This document shows, piece by piece, positions 33,346 to 43,052 of a stretch of 53,726 nt of DNA. How positions within the stretch are numbered: position 1 is the first letter of the stretch; every line of letters starts with the position of its first letter. Source of the stretch: a virus; IMG/VR virus record IMGVR_UViG_3300001419_000001, positions 13,397-67,122 of that record; one strand, 5' to 3'. Both the position numbers and the translations under genes were made by a program. Under the pieces are notes generated by a model that saw only the letters and a list, made by a program, of their open reading frames with translations, ran no database searches and had not been told where the DNA came from.

Positions 33346-36300
33346 GATCGTTTCCTCTTGGCTTCGTCTCGAATTGCCTTAGCAACATCTTCCATTCTTT
33401 TCCGAATACCTCTTCGACCATCCTCAACCGCTGTTCGATACTCATCATTGTTTAGGAATTCTTTTGCTGCTTCTTCATACTTGCCTTCAGAAAGCAGTCT
33501 TCTGGTTTTAGGTGACTTGCCCCAACTACCCCTAAATGTAGCAGAGATAATGTATTTTTGAAGTTCATCAGAGTGATCGTCAAAGGTTAATCCACCTAGT
33601 TTTCCACCCTTTGGTCTTTGCTGTGTTTTTTTATTGTAGATATATTCGTGGTTTGTGAACTCTCTGGCTCGTTTTATATAGTCTGGCACATCTGTTTCAA
33701 ACAACCTAAGGGCTTCTTCCTTGGTTATTGATCCCTTGCCTTTCATAAACTCATCGTAGTTCTTATCTGGAAGGGCTTTTTTAAAGGCAGCCCTACTTCT
33801 ACTACTACCATCTAATCTGTGTCCATGACCAACTGTTAAGTATTGCTCAGTTTTAGTTGCCTTTCTTGGCTTTGATATAAAACCTTCCTCACCAATAATT
33901 AATTTTGCTACATCTCTTTGTGGTGGCAAAGCCATTGTTGTTTGAGAGAGCATAGCAGCAGCCGATCCCAAAGTACCAAGCGAACCTCCTGATGCAGTAT
34001 TAGAACTTAATGGTATTGTTTTTTCCCCATCAAAAAAGCCACCACCACTGGATTCTTCGCTTGGTAAGTAATCCTCTCCTAGTTTTTCTTCTATTACTTT
34101 TATTACATTTTTAGGAAGATCTGCGGTTCGTCTTTTGGGATCTATTGGTTTAACTTCTTTTCTACCGTTAAATATTGGGGCTGTTTGATAAGTAAGCGCA
34201 CCATAAAGTCCTCCCATACCAATAGCCACTCTTTCTAAATCTCTCATTTCTTTTGGCGTACGAGGATTTACAATTGAATTAGCAACTGATCTTAAATCAA
34301 TAAATGCCATAAGATCTCCAGAAAGCGGTAGTTCTTGATTACTTCCATTATTCCTTATGATAAACGCACCCTCATTATTTCTTTGAAATCCATACGGATC
34401 TCTAGGTATTTCTACTAATCCCCATCCTCCCTGATCAAATGCTCTTCTTAGATCATTATCTTCCAAGTTGCCAGAATTGTATGTAAAATCTGGATATCTA
34501 GGATTGGCAAATGATGGTACTTCTTTGTTTGCCAAGTATGATGCTCCTCTCATGAAATCTATTAATGTAATATCTGAAAACGCAAGCGTCTGTATTGTGT
34601 CTTTGGTTTTGTCAGATAGTTGATTCCATGTTGCTCCAAAACCGGGAATTCCAGTTTTAATAAACTCTAATCTATTTTTTGAATATTGTTCAGGATTGAA
34701 GGAAAGTTTTGGTCTAGAGTTGAAAAACAATCCTGCTATTTGGTGTTTATCATTTGCAAAAACATGTTTTCCATTTGAGTCTTGTAAAAGATTATTGGGG
34801 AAGTTCCATGATGGTCTTCCATTTTTATTTAAATATGGCGGCGGCACATTTAAAGATTTTGTTTGATCGAATCCACCTCTCATGTTTGTTGAGCGATAGG
34901 ACCAATATGGACCCACTGGTCTTGTGACATTTGACAAAAGGAATTCATCTGCAATTTTTTCAAATCTATCGCTATAAGATAGACCTTGTTCTGGGGGTAT
35001 ATATCCTTGTTCGTTAGCATATGCTAAGAACCCTAATGTAAATGCAAAATTATCTGAACGTCCCGGTGTAGTTTCTGACGCAAAGGCATCAAAGTTATCC
35101 AATAAAATTTTCATCATCTCTAGTTGATCTTGATCAGACCCATTACTACCGAATTCCGCAAGTCTGCTTTGGTTTTCTGGATTACGATATGATTGCAATA
35201 TTTTATTTAATGATATAACATTTGGATCATTTGCCCATAATGGTATTACTGTACCCGGAAGAATTGTATCTGATTCATTTAAAGACGATGCATTCCAAGC
35301 ATCAGCAACTCCTTCTGGAACTCGAATAGTAATGTTGTGGTTTGCTCTTTTAAGTAAGTTCAGCATTCCTATTGTAGTATCTAAAGACAATTGTCCTCTG
35401 TTGTCATCATTGATAACTATTTGCTCAGATCGCGGTGCCCTTGTATTTGTTATTGAAACAAGAAGACCTAGTGGTGTTTCTATGTTTAAGTCATCACGAT
35501 CTTGTAGCGAAGACCTATATAATCTCGCTGCTTCCATTGCATTTAAATCATTTCCATTGGGCCTAATTTCAGGCATAGCACTGGTAAAATTTGAATTTCT
35601 TATGTTATTTAGACTTGCTTTATCATCGCCTGCTATAGCAAAGCGAGTTGTAAAACCAAACGATGTTTCTCTAAGAATTCTTTTTTTATCCTCTGGAGAA
35701 ACATTTTTTAATGCTCTTAGTTGTTTAGCGACATTCAAAGAAAATGCTAGTGATATGTTGTCAGTTTTTTCATTTGGGTTATTGAATATCCTTGTAAATC
35801 TATCTTGATATCTTACAGATGGGTCATATGTTAGGTCAACAATATTAGATGAAGCAGGACGACCAATCATGGTATCTGATAGATTGAGTTGAAATGCTGC
35901 ATTATCTCTTAGAGATATTCCCTCATTGGCAACCATTTCTCCAACTCCAATAAATGCAGTTAGAAATGTAAGTGGAGTACCTATCATATCTGGTTCGTCT
36001 CCGAAACTCCTTTCAGCATCTGCTACAGAAATTAGGAAACTTTCCATTCTATTAATTTTATTCTCATCTACTGTGGGACCATAAATCAAATCATTGCTAA
36101 GGTATGCCCATGCTACGGCTCCCTTTTGAGTTAGTTGTCCTGCTTCCTTATTGAATAAATTAGGATCTTCCCACAAATTTCTCACATCTGCAATAGATGA
36201 TTTATCAAAATTAAATAACTCTTCTGATGATATGGTTATATTGGGACTGACAAGCCCCCAACCAACCAATTGTTTTGTAAACATGTTTCCTGTTTGTGTT

Positions 36301-38360
36301 CTATACTCAATGTCTAAGGCTGTTTGATATAGTTTTGTGGCTGATGCTTCATTGTGACCTGATCGTAATAAGTCCCCTAGAAAATCATCAAGGCTATCTG
36401 GATTTTCTTTATATCTTTTTAGAAAATCTAATGCTTCGTATCTCATCATGGGGTTTTTAAGCGGATCTTCTGTGTTTATCCATCTATTTATTACATCTCT
36501 TGATGCTCCAGAATTTGCCTGCCTGTTGTCAAACGCACTAAGCACTGCTCTGACTTTGGTTTGGATTGTAGAAGAAGAATCTCCCATAATTCCCAACACT
36601 TTTTGAGAAGGCAGTTTTATTTGATCACCAAGTCCAAGTGTATCAACAATATCAGCATCGGATACACTCTGATCAAATGGGAATAATTCTCTTGTTATTC
36701 TAATAAGCGATGCATTGATTCTATCTGCTGCTTGGTCCACATTAGCAGAGGCTAATATATGAGTATCTCCAATTAGATTACTCAAAGTATTTTGATAAAT
36801 GGTTTGATACTCTCTTGATTGGACTACTGTAGAAAGCATCTCATTTTTCTTTGATTGCTGATAAGACATGCCTTTTTCTGTAAGGAAATATATTCCGTTT
36901 TCTTCAGTATATAATCCCCTCTCTACCAAGTTTTCTTTGCTTGTCTGGAAGTGCAACTCTGCTACTCTAACTTGACTGGAAGATAAAGGCATTCCTCTGT
37001 ATCCTAGATTGTCATCCCAATATGCTGATGTTAGGGATATTACAAAAGGAAGAGGTTTGTATTCGTTTTCTGGTGGTCTTGTCAATAAACCTCTCATTCC
37101 ATCAACAGCATCTTTTTCTGTTGTTCCTATATACAACTCCGTTGGTGGAATATATTTTGCTCCTTCTGGATTGCTAGCATACTCATTTAATTCCATACTT
37201 CTACCCAATACTGTTGCATATCTTTCTTGTTGTAGTCTTCTTTCTGTCTCTTTACTAGCAATTTTTACAATAGGCCCTTCAACTGAACTTACGAAGGCAC
37301 GAATTTGGCTTTCTCTTTCTTCAGGAGTTAAGTTTGGCACAAATTGTAATGAATGATCTGCTATGGCTTGCACCAATCTGTTCAAATTGTTAGCCGTAGG
37401 GTTATCTACTATGCTGTCAATAATAGAGCCATTTACAATATCTCCATCTGCAAAACCAATTGCTTGAAAAAACTGATCGGCATTTGGCATATCTCCAACC
37501 AATTGTTGAAAACTTGGGAAGATTGTGTTTATGTCTCCATTTGTTGATAAGGCTACAAACTCAGGAAGAACATCAACCACAGTTGACATTGAATCTTTCC
37601 ATCCTTTGGTAGCCTGTTCTAATAGATAACTATTAGCACCCCTAGAGTAAGAAGAGTTGTTTTTAAATATACCTAGTTGAATCTGTTCCATTGCTGTAGA
37701 TTTTGTGTCACGATATGAATTTATTTGTGTGACCAAATCGTTTATTTTTGGATCGGATCTAAACGCTATATCCATTGCAGCAGGATTCAATAAAGGATTA
37801 TCTCTATTAAATCTATCTACTTCTTTTTGATACTCAAGGAAAAGTTCATTTAATCTGCCATCAACATTTTGATTTCTTTGTGCTAAGATTGACGTTTTCA
37901 ATCTAGATGCTTCTGCTTTCCCACCAGATGTGATAAGATTACCAAGCATTCTTTCTTGAATATCCAGTTCCAACTGAGACTTTCCTTCTGGTCTGTTGAT
38001 AGGATATTCATTGTTGTTGTAGTTGTAAAGTGATTCTCCATTGAGGGAGGCTTGCTCAACTTTATTCAACTCGACTTGGTATGCATTGATTGCATCTTGA
38101 TCGTGTCTTTGGTCTCTTTGTCTTTGTGCCTGCTCTAGTTGACCCGGTATTTGTGCCAGTCCCATTGCAGCATTTGCAATATTAGCCAGATTACCATACA
38201 TGTATTCTTCTTGTGATTGACTGGGAAGACGACCATAGACATCTCCAAGTTGGATTTGCCCTCCAACAACCTGCCCCTGTCCATAGTATTGTGGAGACGG
38301 TGTGACAATATCGGTATTAGGTGGTACTGCCTCTGGTCGAATCATTCTTGGATCAATCAT
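33342..38360 (-). CDS. 1672-aa internal virion protein with C-terminal lysozyme domain
   Basis: A 1672-aa protein in the position of T7 gp15/gp16 core proteins, after a gp14-like gene, with AAGGAG upstream of the ATG. The C-terminal part (about 1485-1660) resembles T4-type lysozyme (GH24): GEEGF (E1491-E1492) as catalytic glutamate, then YLTVGHGHRLDG and ITKEEALRLFETDV. The residue equivalent to T4 Asp20 is not obvious. T7 gp16 carries its transglycosylase at the N-terminus; here the murein-cutting module is at the C-terminus. The N-terminal half is helical and Gln/Asn-rich. It probably opens the cell wall during ejection. Confidence 0.8.
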   Translation of the reverse strand: MIDPRMIRPEAVPPNTDIVTPSPQYYGQGQVVGGQIQLGDVYGRLPSQSQEEYMYGNLANIANAAMGLAQIPGQLEQAQRQRDQRHDQDAINAYQVELNKVEQASLNGESLYNYNNNEYPINRPEGKSQLELDIQERMLGNLITSGGKAEASRLKTSILAQRNQNVDGRLNELFLEYQKEVDRFNRDNPLLNPAAMDIAFRSDPKINDLVTQINSYRDTKSTAMEQIQLGIFKNNSSYSRGANSYLLEQATKGWKDSMSTVVDVLPEFVALSTNGDINTIFPSFQQLVGDMPNADQFFQAIGFADGDIVNGSIIDSIVDNPTANNLNRLVQAIADHSLQFVPNLTPEERESQIRAFVSSVEGPIVKIASKETERRLQQERYATVLGRSMELNEYASNPEGAKYIPPTELYIGTTEKDAVDGMRGLLTRPPENEYKPLPFVISLTSAYWDDNLGYRGMPLSSSQVRVAELHFQTSKENLVERGLYTEENGIYFLTEKGMSYQQSKKNEMLSTVVQSREYQTIYQNTLSNLIGDTHILASANVDQAADRINASLIRITRELFPFDQSVSDADIVDTLGLGDQIKLPSQKVLGIMGDSSSTIQTKVRAVLSAFDNRQANSGASRDVINRWINTEDPLKNPMMRYEALDFLKRYKENPDSLDDFLGDLLRSGHNEASATKLYQTALDIEYRTQTGNMFTKQLVGWGLVSPNITISSEELFNFDKSSIADVRNLWEDPNLFNKEAGQLTQKGAVAWAYLSNDLIYGPTVDENKINRMESFLISVADAERSFGDEPDMIGTPLTFLTAFIGVGEMVANEGISLRDNAAFQLNLSDTMIGRPASSNIVDLTYDPSVRYQDRFTRIFNNPNEKTDNISLAFSLNVAKQLRALKNVSPEDKKRILRETSFGFTTRFAIAGDDKASLNNIRNSNFTSAMPEIRPNGNDLNAMEAARLYRSSLQDRDDLNIETPLGLLVSITNTRAPRSEQIVINDDNRGQLSLDTTIGMLNLLKRANHNITIRVPEGVADAWNASSLNESDTILPGTVIPLWANDPNVISLNKILQSYRNPENQSRLAEFGSNGSDQDQLEMMKILLDNFDAFASETTPGRSDNFAFTLGFLAYANEQGYIPPEQGLSYSDRFEKIADEFLLSNVTRPVGPYWSYRSTNMRGGFDQTKSLNVPPPYLNKNGRPSWNFPNNLLQDSNGKHVFANDKHQIAGLFFNSRPKLSFNPEQYSKNRLEFIKTGIPGFGATWNQLSDKTKDTIQTLAFSDITLIDFMRGASYLANKEVPSFANPRYPDFTYNSGNLEDNDLRRAFDQGGWGLVEIPRDPYGFQRNNEGAFIIRNNGSNQELPLSGDLMAFIDLRSVANSIVNPRTPKEMRDLERVAIGMGGLYGALTYQTAPIFNGRKEVKPIDPKRRTADLPKNVIKVIEEKLGEDYLPSEESSGGGFFDGEKTIPLSSNTASGGSLGTLGSAAAMLSQTTMALPPQRDVAKLIIGEEGFISKPRKATKTEQYLTVGHGHRLDGSSRSRAAFKKALPDKNYDEFMKGKGSITKEEALRLFETDVPDYIKRAREFTNHEYIYNKKTQQRPKGGKLGGLTFDDHSDELQKYIISATFRGSWGKSPKTRRLLSEGKYEEAAKEFLNNDEYRTAVEDGRRGIRKRMEDVAKAIRDEAKRKRS

Positions 38361-38371
38361 TTAAAGTCTCC

Positions 38372-39052
38372 TTAAGGTCTTGCTAGGTAATATGGTGCAG
38401 GTGTTTGACCAACTTGTGGTGCTGATGTGCCCATGCCGGAAATAGAGGCATACGCGCCTAGACCTGACGCAAGACCACCTGCTGTTCCTGCAATAATATT
38501 CATTGCCCCATAGGATTCTCCTATTGGCTTTTGACTGGATAACTGTAGGTTGGGCATGATTAAATCAAAGCGTTGTTGATTCATCATATTCTCCATTTGT
38601 CTCTTGATATTGTTTTCTGTTTGTTTATAGTTTCTATCTGACTGCATTGTTTGATTTAGGAAGTTTGCACTTTGTGCTAGGCTCAATGCCTTGGCTGTGC
38701 CTCCAGATATTTTGGATGCTGCTAGTTGATTACCTAATGCACCTTTCATTTGTCTGTAGGTTTTGCTCATCTCCCCATCTGCAAATGATTTTTGGAGGCT
38801 AAGTGCTTTAAGTGAATCGCTCTCAAAAAGATATGCTGCTCGTTGAATGGCAGCATTTCGTTCCATTTGTTGTTGCTGGGCATAAGAGGCATTGAATAAT
38901 TGCTTACCATTGTTGATGGCCTTTTGCATTTCTCCCTGAATCCAAGCCTGTCGTGCTTGTTGCTCTCTTCTTCTAGCAGCAGAATTGCCTGTAATACCTT
39001 GAAAAATACCGCTTACTATGCCAGCACCTAGTGCAATTGCTCCTAAATCCAT
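38372..39052 (-). CDS. Internal virion protein (T7 gp14-like)
   Basis: A 226-aa protein with a hydrophobic Gly/Ala-rich N-terminus (LGAIALGAGIVSGIFQGI), a long Gln-rich helical middle (RREQQARQAWIQGEMQKA onward), and a Gly-rich C-terminus (GTAGGLASGLGAYASISG). This profile and its place, just after terminase and before the large internal proteins, fit gp14, which forms the outer-membrane part of the ejection channel in T7. GGAGG lies 7 nt before the ATG. Confidence 0.75.
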   Translation of the reverse strand: MDLGAIALGAGIVSGIFQGITGNSAARRREQQARQAWIQGEMQKAINNGKQLFNASYAQQQQMERNAAIQRAAYLFESDSLKALSLQKSFADGEMSKTYRQMKGALGNQLAASKISGGTAKALSLAQSANFLNQTMQSDRNYKQTENNIKRQMENMMNQQRFDLIMPNLQLSSQKPIGESYGAMNIIAGTAGGLASGLGAYASISGMGTSAPQVGQTPAPYYLARP

Positions 39053-39055
39053 ATG

Positions 39056-40720
39056 TTACCTCCATCCCCATTGGTTACTTTTCTTTTGTTGCTTCTTGGC
39101 TGTCAGTTCGCGAATAGCCCCACTGTGGGGAATCCAGTCAGAAGCCCTGAAATCGCTAGCCCAACTAGCAACCATGTTTTCCCATTCTTTTTGTTTATTA
39201 TCTTGAATAAGTCTATCTGTATTGTATTGCATCATGTCCTTGTAGAAGTCCACGGCACTGGCAAGGGCATCAATGCGGTCATCATGTTTGAGGCATCCAC
39301 GCTCGTCTGTGAGCCTTGTGAGTTGGATCTGGTTCTTCTCATCCTTGGCTACCCTACGATCCCATACAAGGCGATGCTGGGCTATCACAGGCTCTAGGGT
39401 ATCCAGCATCCTTGCTTCCTTCCGTCCCGATACACGGAACTCCTCGATGCCTATACGCCCACAGTTCTCAATGAGGAATGGGGTAATGACTTTGGAAAAG
39501 AGACCATCACCAAAGTTGGACTCTACCCGTACCATTTTGATCCCATATTCTAAACATAATTTAGCAATTTTGTTTAGGACAGCATCGTTGTATCCCCCCT
39601 CCCATCCAATCAGTTCGTGGATGTAGATCATCCCACCAGCCGTGGAGGCAATGCATACAGCAGTCTCATCTGCCCCACGACCAGAGGGATCTATGACCAT
39701 GTGTCTATGTTGATAGTCCACATAGTTTGAGGATATGTGCATAGGTTCCATGATCATATCCCCACCCAGTCCCCAACTTGGCATCTTCTTATTGGCGTTT
39801 TGACCCTGCCAGATGACTTTCTCTGGAGCCTTGTCAAACGGCACATCGAATACGATGAGATCGGACAGCTTCAACGGATACTTGTCTATATCTGACAGGG
39901 TAGTATCAAGCATGTATTGCAAGGCAAAAGCCTTGGGTCCAATCTTAGCCTTGCGTTCCATGAGCATTTCCGTGTCAAAACGCTCAGGCTGGGTGGACTC
40001 GCCAGCAGCAAGATTAAGATCCCATATCCAATCAGCAATATCCTCGGATTCACCGGGGAGGCTTTGGTCAGGCATGAGAGCAGGATACTTGACCAATGGA
40101 TATGATTGCTTGAGTACTGTATATATTGATTCCGCAGAGTGCGGTGTCCCTAGGAACAAGACTCTTGATCCCTTGTTCCTGACGGACTCTAGTTCGGTTA
40201 GTTTGTGAAGAAGACGCTCTCTTGCTTCTACAGTTTGGGTATTGGTTGAGATCTCTACGTCATCACAGATGATGAGATCTGCGTGGAGTCCTGTAATCTG
40301 AGAGGTTGATCCTCTGGCAGTGCAGGATAGATCCTGTGTGAATGATGTTCTGATATTGTGATTGAAGCCAAGTGCCGAGTCTTTGGTATGCTCATCTGGA
40401 ATCATGTGATTGCAGTATGGCACCATGTTCAGGATCTTTCTTGTTTGAGATACAAACTCAATGGCTTTCTGTTGGGTGGCAGACAACACCAATACAGTCT
40501 TGTTTGGATTTGCCATCATGAACCATGAGGCAAACATGGCGGTGAGCGTGGACTTCCCTGTTCCACGCCCAGCCGCCAGAATGAAATCGTTTGGTCCATA
40601 CTGAAGTTGTCTTGAGATTTCATATTGCATGGGGGTAGGCTCTCCAAGTCCTAGGTGCTTCATGCAAAAGAACACATGGTTCCTGAAATCATTAACGACT
40701 TCTTCAGTAGGTTTAATCAA
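39056..40720 (-). CDS. Terminase large subunit (T7 gp19-like)
   Basis: A 554-aa packaging motor, close in length to T7 gp19 (586 aa). The ATPase has Walker A GRGTGKST (K57) and Walker B LIICDDVE; the RNase H-like nuclease has VIDPSGRGADET and the later DDRIDALASAVD. It pumps DNA into the prohead and cuts concatemers. The start overlaps the small subunit by 4 nt. Placement after tail-fibre and membrane genes and before the gp14-like gene differs from T7, where gp19 comes after the core genes. Confidence 0.95.
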   Translation of the reverse strand: MIKPTEEVVNDFRNHVFFCMKHLGLGEPTPMQYEISRQLQYGPNDFILAAGRGTGKSTLTAMFASWFMMANPNKTVLVLSATQQKAIEFVSQTRKILNMVPYCNHMIPDEHTKDSALGFNHNIRTSFTQDLSCTARGSTSQITGLHADLIICDDVEISTNTQTVEARERLLHKLTELESVRNKGSRVLFLGTPHSAESIYTVLKQSYPLVKYPALMPDQSLPGESEDIADWIWDLNLAAGESTQPERFDTEMLMERKAKIGPKAFALQYMLDTTLSDIDKYPLKLSDLIVFDVPFDKAPEKVIWQGQNANKKMPSWGLGGDMIMEPMHISSNYVDYQHRHMVIDPSGRGADETAVCIASTAGGMIYIHELIGWEGGYNDAVLNKIAKLCLEYGIKMVRVESNFGDGLFSKVITPFLIENCGRIGIEEFRVSGRKEARMLDTLEPVIAQHRLVWDRRVAKDEKNQIQLTRLTDERGCLKHDDRIDALASAVDFYKDMMQYNTDRLIQDNKQKEWENMVASWASDFRASDWIPHSGAIRELTAKKQQKKSNQWGWR

Positions 40721-40938
40721 TATGTTGATTCCTTGATCTTGAAGGGTGCAGCCTCGGACATTGCCTTGGTTACTTCTTCAAGTGCTTGACTTGGGATGCC
40801 ATCTGCTGCTTCTCTATTGTCATTGATGATGCCACGGATGACGGTATATAGCCCCGGAGTACACTTGTCAGGATCCTTGAGATCCCGAACAAGTGAATCC
40901 AGTAGCATCTCATTTAAGATCTGTACTTTACTCTTCAT
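40717..40938 (-). CDS. Terminase small subunit (short, T7 gp18-like)
   Basis: A 73-aa protein directly before the large subunit with an ATGA overlap. An N-terminal helix (KVQILNEMLLDSLVRDLKD) is followed by an LYTVIRGIINDN helix and a C-terminal PFKIKEST. T7 gp18 is 89 aa. Identification rests on position, size and this pattern. It should recognise phage DNA and recruit the large subunit. Confidence 0.75.
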   Translation of the reverse strand: MKSKVQILNEMLLDSLVRDLKDPDKCTPGLYTVIRGIINDNREAADGIPSQALEEVTKAMSEAAPFKIKESTY

Positions 40939-41042
40939 CGAATAAGGCTTCTAATCTTAGAGATGGGAAATATACATCCTGCGATGTATCCGGCTAGGCA
41001 CATCAGCCCAGCAAACCACAAACTTCCTAGGAATGCTTCCAT
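40935..41042 (-). CDS. 35-aa single-helix membrane protein
   Basis: A short gene, MEAFLGSLWFAGLMCLAGYI then AGCIFPISK and a basic end, with AGGAG 8 nt before the ATG and an ATGA overlap with the terminase small-subunit start. One hydrophobic helix (about residues 4-26) with basic residues after it. Size and position among membrane genes fit a small holin, pinholin or antiholin. Function not demonstrated by sequence. Confidence 0.6.
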   Translation of the reverse strand: MEAFLGSLWFAGLMCLAGYIAGCIFPISKIRSLIR

Positions 41043-41584
41043 TGTTTTTTCTCCTTTTTGTATGCAGCATCAAAGTCCTTGTCTGTTGCTCTGAGAACAG
41101 CCACGGCTTCTCTGATGCTTGTTTTGGAAGTATCGTCTTCTGCCTCAATCATCAACTTTGCGGTTTCTTTCTTCCCTTTGGGAATCATTGAGGCAAACAA
41201 TCTCATAAACGCTCTAATTGGTTTTCCCAATCCAAGGTACCATAGGATGACGAAGGCTCCTATGATTCCTAGTGACAACAATCCGTATTCCAGTATTGGT
41301 GCCCACCATGGAACTGTGTCATCAATCTCTGGTAACAGTTCCACGGTATTGTACATAATATCAATAATATCTTGTTGCTCTCTTGCTCCATGTTTTGCTT
41401 CATCACTGATGAGCAGAACATCCATATGCTCGGTTTTACGGACCTCTTCCTCAATAGTTTGGAATCGCTCTTTGCTTGACTGTGCTACTCTAGAAACCTC
41501 TACAACATTCTTTCCTATTTGTTTGGAAGGGGAACACCCATTAATTAGAACGATCAAGACGATCCATGCGTACTCTAAGCGCAT
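41027..41584 (-). CDS. Lipoprotein-like membrane protein, possible lysis gene
   Basis: A 185-aa protein with a short N-terminal signal (YAWIVLIVLINGC) ending in a lipobox-like cysteine (C17), a periplasmic-type charged helix, a second hydrophobic helix (LEYGLLSLGIIGAFVILWYL, about residues 99-120), and a basic cytoplasmic-type tail. Located with two other small membrane genes before terminase, it could belong to a spanin/holin set; T7 has gp17.5 and gp18.5 near here. The topology is unlike simple Rz proteins, so the role is open. Confidence 0.6.
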   Translation of the reverse strand: MRLEYAWIVLIVLINGCSPSKQIGKNVVEVSRVAQSSKERFQTIEEEVRKTEHMDVLLISDEAKHGAREQQDIIDIMYNTVELLPEIDDTVPWWAPILEYGLLSLGIIGAFVILWYLGLGKPIRAFMRLFASMIPKGKKETAKLMIEAEDDTSKTSIREAVAVLRATDKDFDAAYKKEKKQWKHS

Positions 41585-41804
41585 CTATTCTCTCCTTTAA
41601 AGCAGCATCTGTTGCAACAAATTCAATCTGCGATTTGGTCAACTCTTCTACAATTTCTTTTAAATCTTCTAGTTGACCTGTGTTGTAGACTTGATTTGCC
41701 TGATATTCACCTACTCTTACAAATACTCCAGCCAAACCTATAGCAATAATTACTATCTGAAGCAATTGTAAAACAGTTGATAAGTCTGGGTGCTTTCCTT
41801 CCAT
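41541..41804 (-). CDS. Single-helix plus coiled-coil membrane protein, possible holin or spanin
   Basis: An 87-aa protein with one hydrophobic helix (LQLLQIVIIAIGLAGVFVRV, about residues 12-31) and a long coiled coil (QLEDLKEIVEELTKSQIEFV, then ALKERIDALRVRMDRL). This architecture is seen in small phage holin-like and inner-membrane spanin-like proteins. It overlaps the lipoprotein-like gene by 44 nt. AGGAG precedes the ATG. No separate soluble endolysin gene was recognised in the window. Confidence 0.6.
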   Translation of the reverse strand: MEGKHPDLSTVLQLLQIVIIAIGLAGVFVRVGEYQANQVYNTGQLEDLKEIVEELTKSQIEFVATDAALKERIDALRVRMDRLDRSN

Positions 41805-41816
41805 TGTATCTCTCCT

Positions 41817-43052
41817 TTAGATTTCGTATACAAGTTGTGTTATTGGATTGGTTTGTAATTTTTCAATAGCATCTGCTTTCATGTCATCCATGTATTGAAT
41901 CATTCTTTGGCACACAGCGTGTCTTAGTGTTTCTTCGTCTGTTGGACTGTTCCAATCTGGGGCAACACCATTAAAAAATTCTTCAGTATATGCTGCTCTA
42001 TATCTGCTTATTCGTTGACCCATGGCTTGTTCGTCTTCTGGAAGATCTGTCCAATCTAGAGGATATGTCGATAGATCAAACGCACTCGGTACCCAAAAAG
42101 TTTGACCAGACCATAAAGTAAAGTTATTATACGACCCATTTTCCAATGCTGGATAAATCATTTCATCTCTTACTTCTTCACTACCTACAAATATTGGCAA
42201 ATAATTATCACCAATATTTATATATTGATACATTGGACATAGCATTGGAATTATTAGTTTGTCTTGGTTTCTGTCTTCATTGTGTCTTTTACTTGCTTCT
42301 ATATTATAATGCACCCATCTTTTAGTTTGTTCAGATCTTTCTGGGGCTACATATTTATCAAAAAATGAAGGTGATATGTAATCCTGCTCATCAAGAAGTG
42401 GACCATATGCTGTTACATATTGATTTAATCTTTCGTTTATTAAATCATACTGATTACTTTGCTCTAATCCTAACCAAGTATTGCTAAAGATAAAGAATCT
42501 AACATTTGGTTCACCATAAAAAGCCCATTTAATTTGTGGAAATGAATTTTTAACTTTTTGGATAAGATCAATCATTTCATTCAATGCATGGAAATAATTA
42601 TCATTTGGTGGATTGCTTACGCCTTGAGCCAACCAACTCATGTATGGGGTTTCAAAATCAAGAATCCCATATTCTGCGTCGTTTAACCAAGGTCGTCCTG
42701 CAATGTAATTAAGAACTGCTGAATCATTTATAGTACCAGTACTATTTGAATCGCCTGCTGCTTGAGGAACATATAGTTCTCTTTTGTGTCCTTTAGCAAG
42801 TGCCTGTTCATTGTATGTTGGTGTTGGTGGTGCTATCAAAGGCTCTGGTAAGTTATCATAATGGACAGCAGATGAATATGCATATGAGTTATCTCTAATC
42901 CAAACCTTATCAATTTTTTTCAGTTGTCCTTCTTCTCTAATCCATACATCACTTATTTCTAAGGCTGTTCCTGTGTTGTCTCTAATCCACAGTTTTCCAT
43001 TCTCTTCTGGTGGTCCTCCGGGTTGGCTCGGTCCTCCAATATGATTACTCAT
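41817..43052 (-). CDS. Possible TIM-barrel glycosidase-like virion protein
   Basis: A 411-aa protein. The first 60 residues contain three W-I-R-D/E-type repeats (LWIRDN, VWIREE, VWIRDN), like the joining domains of fibres. The rest has a pattern like a glycoside-hydrolase barrel: GILDFETPYMSW, then IKWAFYGEPN (Gly-Glu-Pro like catalytic acid/base regions) and IPMLCPMYQY. A depolymerase or receptor-binding role is plausible because the genes just before it are fibre genes. It overlaps the preceding gene by 4 nt. No firm family assignment. Confidence 0.5.
   Translation of the reverse strand: MSNHIGGPSQPGGPPEENGKLWIRDNTGTALEISDVWIREEGQLKKIDKVWIRDNSYAYSSAVHYDNLPEPLIAPPTPTYNEQALAKGHKRELYVPQAAGDSNSTGTINDSAVLNYIAGRPWLNDAEYGILDFETPYMSWLAQGVSNPPNDNYFHALNEMIDLIQKVKNSFPQIKWAFYGEPNVRFFIFSNTWLGLEQSNQYDLINERLNQYVTAYGPLLDEQDYISPSFFDKYVAPERSEQTKRWVHYNIEASKRHNEDRNQDKLIIPMLCPMYQYINIGDNYLPIFVGSEEVRDEMIYPALENGSYNNFTLWSGQTFWVPSAFDLSTYPLDWTDLPEDEQAMGQRISRYRAAYTEEFFNGVAPDWNSPTDEETLRHAVCQRMIQYMDDMKADAIEKLQTNPITQLVYEI

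Noticed and set aside
39018-39397. Search for integrase, excisionase or att sites beside the tRNAs
   Set aside because: No integrase-like protein or tRNA 3'-end duplication was seen, so a lysogeny module is not supported in this window.
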